A stretch of 60,211 nucleotides of DNA from Gnomoniopsis sp. IMI 355080 (taxonomy: Eukaryota > Ascomycota > Sordariomycetes > Diaporthales > Gnomoniaceae): positions 1 to 60,211 of the forward strand of contig JAPEVC010000217.1 in NCBI GenBank assembly GCA_027946555.1, written 5' to 3'. The notes beneath the pieces were generated by a model that saw nothing but the letters and a program-made list of their open reading frames with translations, was not told the DNA's origin and did not search any database. Below are positions 53,531 to 60,211 of the stretch, piece by piece; within the stretch, counting starts at the first letter, position 1, and each line of letters begins with the position of its first letter. Both the position numbers and the translations under genes were made by a program.

Positions 53531-55483
53531 GGAAACCTATGTAAACTGTCTTGGTATCTTGGGGCTGCGATAATGGTATGACGGAGGTATTTCAAGAGAA
53601 TCGAGTCATGGCCTGGTACCTTGTAGACTTTCCTCATAATTTTGCTTGTGATTCTCGCTACATTAATATGGTTTCCCGTTGCTGTGAAACTACTCAAACT
53701 GGTTCTCGTCGCTTATTGTATGTTCTAGTTGACTCAAAAGTTCATGTGATCCTTGCTTAAATATTCCCAGAATGTTTATCTCAATACATCAATACCTTGG
53801 CAGACGTTCACATCAAGTCAGTTTGCATAGCAAATTCTGTGGTATAGATTAGTGTAACCTTGTTTCTGAGATATCTGCTTCATGATGTTGAGGTATGTTG
53901 GCCTAGACTCACGAAAACATCGTTAGCAGCGACCTAGTTGTTGCGTTCCACAAGGCGCCACATGATATTGCGTAGCCAGCGATATTCCCTCGTTATCGAC
54001 CACTTTGCTGTGGTCCGCGGCTTGTCACCAGCAATCGAAGATCCGACGTTCTTTTATGATGTGGCAGTTCGTTGGATTGTTCTAAAGAGCATGGACGTGG
54101 ACCGCGCAGGAGTGTCCGTTCTCAAGCTCATTCATTTTATCGTCAGCAGTCGTTCTTGCCTCTCAGGCTCTCACCATCTTGAAACTGTCGACAATATGCT
54201 GAACACCAGCTGTCTGTCTTAGTCTCCATTATTTCTTCCTCCATCCGGTGAAAAACCTCATCTCTTCCCAGCCCAGTTCCCGAATTCTGAGAACTCCGTC
54301 TGTCGAGTCTGGGCAAATCAAGTACTATTTACTGTTATCTGGTTGTACAGTCGTACCTAAAGTTGAGTTTACAAGCTACTGAAGTTTAGCTAGGCAGTGT
54401 AGGACGTCGTTTCAGAAGCATGGGGGCCAGTATGGAAATTTCGAAACTTCTCAGGTTTTTTTTTGGGGGGGGGGGGTGGATCAATGACGAAAACGTATTC
54501 ACTGAGCTATGTCTGGATCTATGAAAAAAAAAAAAGAGAAAAGAGAAACAACAAAAGAAGAAGAAACAAAACCTTCGGCTGTCGTTACTTGAGCAGTAAA
54601 AGCACATTTCGTTCTCTTATGGTCACCTACATCCTCCTCCTATGTCAAAAATCGATATTACATCGGTGTGCAGCTTGACAGCTGAAAGCGAAGAGACAAG
54701 AGAGATCTTGTGGCTGCACCTAGTAGACTTTCGCATCTTCATTGAGCCCAGTCCCATGGTACTAGCACAAATGGCACGCCTCACTAGACTGTGACCTTGC
54801 AGGTGGCTTCCAAGGTTGGTGTGATGATCATAGAATCTCCTCTCACAAACGATTTGCGCACTTTTTCATGATTGTGAGCCAGACATGTGATGCCTTGAAA
54901 TCAGAGATCAGGATGGGCCCAGAGCACCTGCTAAAGACCACCATTCCATTGCATAGTGGCGATTACATGTCATCTACATGGAACGGAGATGGACAGCGAC
55001 TTAAAAATTGGAGAAAATTTGCCCTTTTGGACTAATACGGATGTCCGTCTTCCCAAAGATTTGTTCCGGGCCTTCGGCTTCTCTATGTTTCACGCAGACT
55101 TCACCTGATGGCGAGGAGTGCCGAGTTGCCGTTGTTGGAATGTTTTGCAATTTGCTGTCCTTTTCATTTTTATTTGACTTTGATATAAGCTTGTTGCGAA
55201 GGTAATGAAGAGTGGTCAGGTAAGAACATAGTGGAGGACACATACAAGGCTGCTTGACATAGCCTATCCAGAAGATATAGGATAAAGAGCATAGGACCGA
55301 GGTAATGATACTGAGGATCTTAGCCACCGTGGCTAGTTACCCAGGTATTTTCATCTCCCACGCCGTTATCGTTCTGAATACCTCATAACTTTGAGCCTCT
55401 CCCCACATCAGCATTCTTTTTATCAGCCAGAGTATCTGCTAATAAAGCTGGCCGGCCAACAATGGCTGCCGTCGTCTATGATA
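53531..55483. other. Intergenic with T/G and A homopolymer runs
   Basis: No gene supported; a 94-codon plus-strand frame at 53938-54222 starts at a non-favoured codon and matches nothing. Runs of about 9 T followed by about 13 G lie at 54456-54477, and an A-run at about 54522-54535. Right end is the 3' flank of the SDR gene. Confidence 0.45.
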
Positions 55484-56690
55484 TCATCTTGTCAGCTAGG
55501 AGGAGACAAGAATTCAGAGCCCACGAGACACGGGAAAGCTTACACCAGCATCCACGGGCATGATAAGCCCTGTGATCCACCTCGCCTCCCTACTGCAAAG
55601 GAACAAAATAGCTGCCATCTTCGTTAGTAAAGATTCGGCTTGCCATGGTCAGTGAGACCAATAGATCGGGAGGCAAAATGCCCTCACCATAGCCCACGTC
55701 CCAAGCTGTCCCCTCTATCTTTAACAAATTCTGGTTGATCCTCGACTGTCTCATCTCATGACTCATCCCCCGTCCACGAACCATGGGCGTGTACACCATG
55801 CCAGGAGCGACGCAATTGACTCGGATTTGATCACGTCCGTAGTGAGAAGCCATGGCTCGCGTCATCTGAATGATCGCGCCTTTGGTCGTTGCATAGAGAA
55901 GGCTGGGATTACCGCCCATGACTGTCACAGCCTCTCTGCATTAAAAACATAGTCCTCAAAGAAAAGAGTAGAAAAAATTGGGGCTTCTCTGGGACTTACG
56001 GCCGCTGACAGAAGACAAATTCACGATAGCTCCTCGCCCGGCTTTGCGCATTTCGGGAACAGCAAATCGACACATGAGAACCATACTTGTCACATTGATC
56101 CGAATGTCGCGATCCCATGCTTTCATATCGATCGTCGTAGCATCCCCCATAGCACCGCCCACGCCGACTGGTGATAGATGAGAACCCATTCGTTAGCTCC
56201 TCGCTGTTGAATGTAAGGATAGATAGACTCCACAAGAGGGAAATAAACAGAAATCGACACGAAAACACTGGACGAGTCCAAAAAGGGGAGGAGAGCTTTC
56301 ACCCACCGATGTTCACCAACATATGCAGCGCCCCAAATACCTCTACTGTCTTCTCGACTACACCTCGGCAGGCTTCCTCGTCTGTCACATCTGCCTGAAT
56401 GATTAAGGAAGTACCGCCCTCGTCGTCAATCATCCGTTTTGTCTCGCTGACCCACTCAAGGTTGTTGTCCACCAACGCAACCTTAGCACCGTGCCTAGCG
56501 AGCAGTATGGCGGTTGCTCTGCCGTTGCCGATTTCACCTTTTACAACCATTAGTTCCATTATTGTAGTGGTTAGCTAGCCCGCCAAAGGGGGCCATCTCA
56601 CCTACCGGGCATACGGGATCCGGCTCCGGTCACAATTGCGACATCACCGGCGAAGGCAAAGGATCTGGGAGGCGTCATGGTATCTGACAT
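55484..56690 (-). CDS. Short-chain dehydrogenase/reductase (SDR)
   Basis: Six exons, 56690-56606, 56537-56307, 56167-56000, 55921-55688, 55611-55544 and 55495-55484; 265 residues, total divisible by three. Classical SDR: cofactor motif IVTGAGSRMPGEIGNG (residues 19-34), NLSSVSG with catalytic Ser158, and YATTK with Tyr171/Lys175, plus the IRVNCVAPGMVYTPM block and the end motif PVDAGLTR. Reaction is NAD(P)-dependent oxidation or reduction of an alcohol/ketone; substrate unknown. The exon ends were chosen because each joins to give the known SDR sequence (for example ...DVGY|AILFLCSREARW, using a CTAACG branch site). The final exon codes just three residues and the stop. The ATG at 56690 is the first of two close in-frame ATGs. 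Confidence 0.88.
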
Positions 56691-57984
56691 TGAGAATGTG
56701 TTCCCGGAGCTCGGGAGTTTGCGTCTTGTCAACGTTATGGACGCGGAAGATTCTGTAAATAGAAGAGCGATGTCGATAGAGAAAGCTTGCGGGGTACATA
56801 CGGCTGGTGGTTCCTCGAGATCTCAATTGGAGATTTCTTGCCCGGTAGGGTGACTAGCAGAGCGTGTACATACACACACAGTCTTTCTCTCCATCTCTCC
56901 CTTTCTCCGTGGAATCTGGACTTGAAAGAAATGTACCGTCACGCTTGAAGATTCGTTTTCCCCGCCGTTCTCCCTTCGCATCCTTCCGCTGTTCTTGTGT
57001 GTATCTCTCCACGAATTCTGCGATACTCGACCTAACCTTGGAAGTATCCTCGTACTCACCATGCATGTTACTACTATTGTCTCTTCTTCTCCATTTGCAG
57101 ACCAACTTTTGTATAGAGGTGTAAAGTCGACACACCATCCGTTTCTGGCTCTTCTGATTGTTCATCAGATCATCAACAGGCTGCCTGGGCATCCCACTAC
57201 GGTCCGAGGTTAGCGAATATCCATTGGCCTCTTGGTCCGATATGCGCACATCCGCGCGTCAATTGCCGTTTGTCTCGGAAAGTTACGTCGGGTCTCTTGT
57301 TCTCCGATTTTGCTATTCCGCCACCCATCACGTTTCTTCTGAATTACCTACCTAGATGGATCAACATTGCATTCCGGTCACAGTTTTGACACCGTGCTTG
57401 ACCATCGTAGGAATGAGATGAATTCGGGTGTTGCAAAAAGGAATATGAGGAGACACTACGTGACTCGTAGGCGAAGAAGGTTTATGCTTAAAACTTACGG
57501 AAGGCATTGCGGGCCTTTTGAGTTTATGGAAACGTCCCGGGGGCAGGCCAATGAGCATTTTTGACAGGTTCTTGAACCTTTCTCTGTTGCACAACGCATG
57601 GGATTAAAGTGGGAGAGGAATGACTTGGTGTGATGGACGGGAAACACATCAAGAAGACAATGACAGTTTGAACCATAGTATTTTAGCATATGCGTGTATT
57701 AGCAACTAAGGTCCAGCGTCTATGCTTGGATTCTTGGGCTAATTCTAGTCATTATCATCTGTAAAGACAGGCGAGACTCCAATCCAGCTTTCTCGTCGCC
57801 TCCATGCCTGTCATAGACCTCTTCTTCTGGCCCCACCACCACCACCAGGCACTCAATAACTTTTAATCATAGTTGGCGCGATGATCATACGTAGTACCCA
57901 TCATGAATTACTACAGCAATACCCGCGGGGTAGCAGTGACTCGTCATAACGAATCCGCCCTTATTGACTATGCGAGTGAATTGC
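56691..57984. other. Intergenic
   Basis: No gene supported. Open frames such as 56854-57249 (-) are Arg/Lys/Ser-rich and lack family match. Left end is the SDR promoter. Right end is the 3' flank of the GPI-anchored repeat protein. Confidence 0.45.
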
Positions 57985-58892
57985 TTACAGCATGGTCAAG
58001 GCGTAAACGAACGCGCCGACCAGAGCAAAGATCTGTCCACCAGCCAGAGCCTGGACGCTGACGCCGGCGCTCTTGCTGTCGGTGGAGGTAGCAGCGGCAG
58101 ACAGGGTAATGTTGTAGCTCTTGCAAGCGTCGATGAGGGTAGTGTTGGTCATCATGTCTGCCATGGCGGCAACCTTCTTCTGGACCTTGGCCTGGAACTT
58201 GCTGATCTTGTCGGCATCGCCGTTCAACTTGGCGCTCTAGAAACGGGCCACGAGTTAGCAAATGAGAAATACCAGTGGCTTCTGAATATACTAGTGTCAT
58301 GTTCTGTAGATCGACTTACCAAGGCGGTGGTGTTGGCAGCAAGCGCCTGTTCCTTGGCCAGCTTAGCCATGGACTTGCAAGTGTCCTTAGTCTGAAGACC
58401 AGAGCAGAAGTCGGTAAGGGTGGTGTTGGACTGCAGAGCGCTCAGCTCGGTAGACTTGGCAGCGACCTTGGCCTTGAACTCGTCGGCCTTGGTGGCGTTG
58501 TTGTCGGTAACCTTGGCAAGGAGAGTGGCGTTGTTGATGATCTGGTTCGCCTTCTCAATCTCGACCATCTTGTCGCAAGACTGGACCATGTCCTCCTGGG
58601 CAAAGATGACATTGCAGCTGTCCATCAGGGTGGTGTTGGCCTTGAGGGTGTCCAGCTCAGTAGTGGCAGTGGCAGCCTTGGCCTGGAACTCGGCGATCTT
58701 GGTGGCGTTGTTCTTGAGCTTGTCGGCCAGCTTGGTGGAGTTGGCGGCCAGGTCAGTGATCTTGGTGAGCTTGGAGACCTGCTTGCACTGAGACTTGGTG
58801 GATGTGCCAGTGGAGTTGGTAGCATCGTTCTTGTTACCCTTGGCAGCAACGAAGCCAGCGAGGCCGAGCACGAAGATGGTGGAGAACTTCAT
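57985..58892 (-). CDS. Secreted GPI-anchored protein of three Cys-pair repeats
   Basis: Two exons, 58892-58320 and 58236-57985 (83-nt intron, CTAAC branch site); 274 residues. A signal peptide (MKFSTIFVLGLAGFVAA, residues 1-17) is followed by three imperfect ~70-residue repeats. Each has a Cys near its start, an alpha-helical NNATKxxEF.AK core and a block TTLxxxC near its end: NNATKIAEFQAKA...NTTLMDSC, NNATKADEFKAKV...NTTLTDFC, GDADKISKFQAKV...NTTLIDAC. Several Asn-glycosylation sites sit between. A small-residue region and a hydrophobic tail (IFALVGAFVYALTML) follow, typical of GPI attachment. I do not recognise the family. The layout suggests disulfide-linked helical modules at the cell surface; function is unknown. 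Confidence 0.8.
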
Positions 58893-60211
58893 TTTGATTG
58901 TTTTTTTTGGGGTGTTTTGTTTATTTGGGAAATAAAAAAACGTGGTTGTTTTGAAAAGATCAGGTGAGAAAGAAACAAAAAGCTATACCAGAGCGTACGG
59001 ACCGGCCGAAGGAATTGAAGACGAGAAAGAAGATTGAAGCTGTAGTGTTGAGGCCGAGATGTTTGATGATGCTGAGAATCCGGGGAGAGTAAAAATCACA
59101 AAGGCACGACCTTGTTATATAATCTCTTGTGTCTAGGCCAGAGAAGCAGACATCGGGAATAGTGCTGTATGCCAAACATCCTGGCCGCGTCAGCACTTCC
59201 ACGCGTATCATGGATGGATCAGATCGTCCCAAACTCGCTGGCTATTTTGGCCGACACACAGAGCGCTTTTCTGGGGGAAGAAACGATCTTGAGGCGAAGG
59301 CCTGGTCTCATCTCAACTTTTTGCCAATGGAGGTGGGACTGCCATCCCACTTGCCGCCACTCCCATGGCCAGGTCGGCTGCCGGGGGATGGGGAGGAAAA
59401 GCATATCCATAGGCATAGTTACTAGTTGCGCAAGCTAGACGCCGGTGTGAGGACCCACGACAAGGGCCGTAGGGGGTGGGAAGCATACCACTACTGGACT
59501 CATCGGTGAGGGCTTGTTACATCTACAAGAAGGCCAAACCCGGCAAGGTGGATACAAGTAAACGTGGTAGCGCAGTCAAGTATCACGTTGAAGGGGTTCA
59601 GACGATTATGGTTGTCACTTGCTGCGACCTGTCAATCTTGTGACAAGCGAACACAATCATAAGGCGGCCATTGGGCAATCGAGTCGTACCCAGCGCCTGA
59701 CGTTTCAACGCGGGCATGGGATGATAGTGACTGTCTGATGCACGGCTTCACGTCTCGACTTAGCAAAAAAAAGAAAAGACGGGACGGAGAGGTGAGGTTG
59801 AAGGTGGGACCACAGAGCCTCAAACGAAAGGGGGGTCGAGTCTGAAGTCGCCTAGGTACGCAAAAGTGCCAGGATAGGCCAGCCCTAAGAATTAAAAAGG
59901 ACCTAAGTATGCATCGCAGCCGAGCGGGTGGGTCCGCAGACAGCTCTTGGCACCCGATCAGTGATCGGCATTCAGTGATCCTCCGGGTCAATAGCGGGGG
60001 ATCTCTGCGCATCTTTGCGCATCTTTGCTTATCTTTTTGGGTGATCACCTTGGCTCTTAGTAGGTTAGTCCTAGACCAGTGGTAGTAGTACTGTCTCCAA
60101 TATCTATCCTGGCTCTACACATTGCACTATGCATGTATTTTTAGCCTTTCTCATCCATCAAAATGAACGCTATATTCAACTCTAAACCCAACCCCGGACG
60201 TACTCTGGACC
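58893..60211. other. Right end, no gene seen
   Basis: Promoter side of the GPI-anchored repeat gene, then 1.2 kb without recognisable coding. A 138-codon minus-strand frame at 59632-60048 is Arg/Ser-rich and unsupported. A short tandem repeat (GCGCATCTTT-like units) lies at about 60005-60035. Confidence 0.45.

Noticed and set aside
54456..54535. T/G and A homopolymer runs as a possible functional element
   Set aside because: Most simply slippage-prone low-complexity DNA in an intergenic region; no associated gene or repeat unit.
1..60211. tRNA, rRNA or CRISPR-like arrays
   Set aside because: No cloverleaf-type sequence with A and B boxes and no regularly spaced repeats were recognised by eye; a tRNAscan run would be decisive.

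Overview
This window looks like nuclear DNA of a filamentous ascomycete (Pezizomycotina; class not resolved). Genes carry several short introns (about 48-190 nt) with GT/AG ends and CTAAC/CTGAC-like branch sites. A Ty1/copia retrotransposon carries the CpA-to-TpA footprint of repeat-induced point mutation (RIP). Several families present are typical of filamentous fungi: DUF3712, 2EXR/F-box-like, HSPA12-type Hsp70-like and GPI-anchored Ser/Thr-rich proteins. All exon structures were assembled by eye from splice sites, reading-frame continuity and family resemblance. No transcript data or database search was available.

Layout. 0-2.5 kb: a small GPI-anchored protein and DPH3. 3-20 kb: an accessory-looking block. 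It holds an F-box-like gene with an in-frame stop, a complete but RIP-destroyed copia element (4648-9959), a membrane DUF3712 gene, an RBR-type E3 ligase gene with a one-base frameshift, an unknown coiled-coil gene, and an Hsp70-like gene with a large internal deletion. 22-60 kb: mostly intact core genes. These are an F-box/LRR gene, an ING-family PHD protein, a cis-prenyltransferase, a Dsc2-like rhomboid pseudoprotease, a second DUF3712 protein, a zinc alcohol dehydrogenase, ribosomal protein eS10, SDE2, COX12, an MLRQ/B12D-like mitochondrial protein, an RRM protein, SEC31, an MJ1316-domain protein, a KH/Pro-rich RNA-binding protein, an SDR oxidoreductase and a repeat-built GPI-anchored protein.

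How genes work together. Several neighbours are divergent and share short promoters: eS10/SDE2, COX12/MLRQ-like (both respiratory chain), RRM protein/SEC31, MJ1316/KH protein, and cis-prenyltransferase/Dsc2. Cis-prenyltransferase (dolichol), Dsc2 and SEC31 all serve the ER/early secretory system. SDE2, the RRM protein and the KH protein are linked to RNA processing.

Most notable observations: (i) two apparent microexons, 5 nt in the dehydrogenase gene and 3 nt in COX12; (ii) a copia element whose polyprotein frame is unbroken by indels over about 1,520 codons but full of RIP stops, with mutation boundaries inside the LTRs and a primer-binding site matching the initiator-tRNA anticodon arm; (iii) three independently damaged genes around that element; (iv) a secreted protein made of three diverged Cys-pair repeats.
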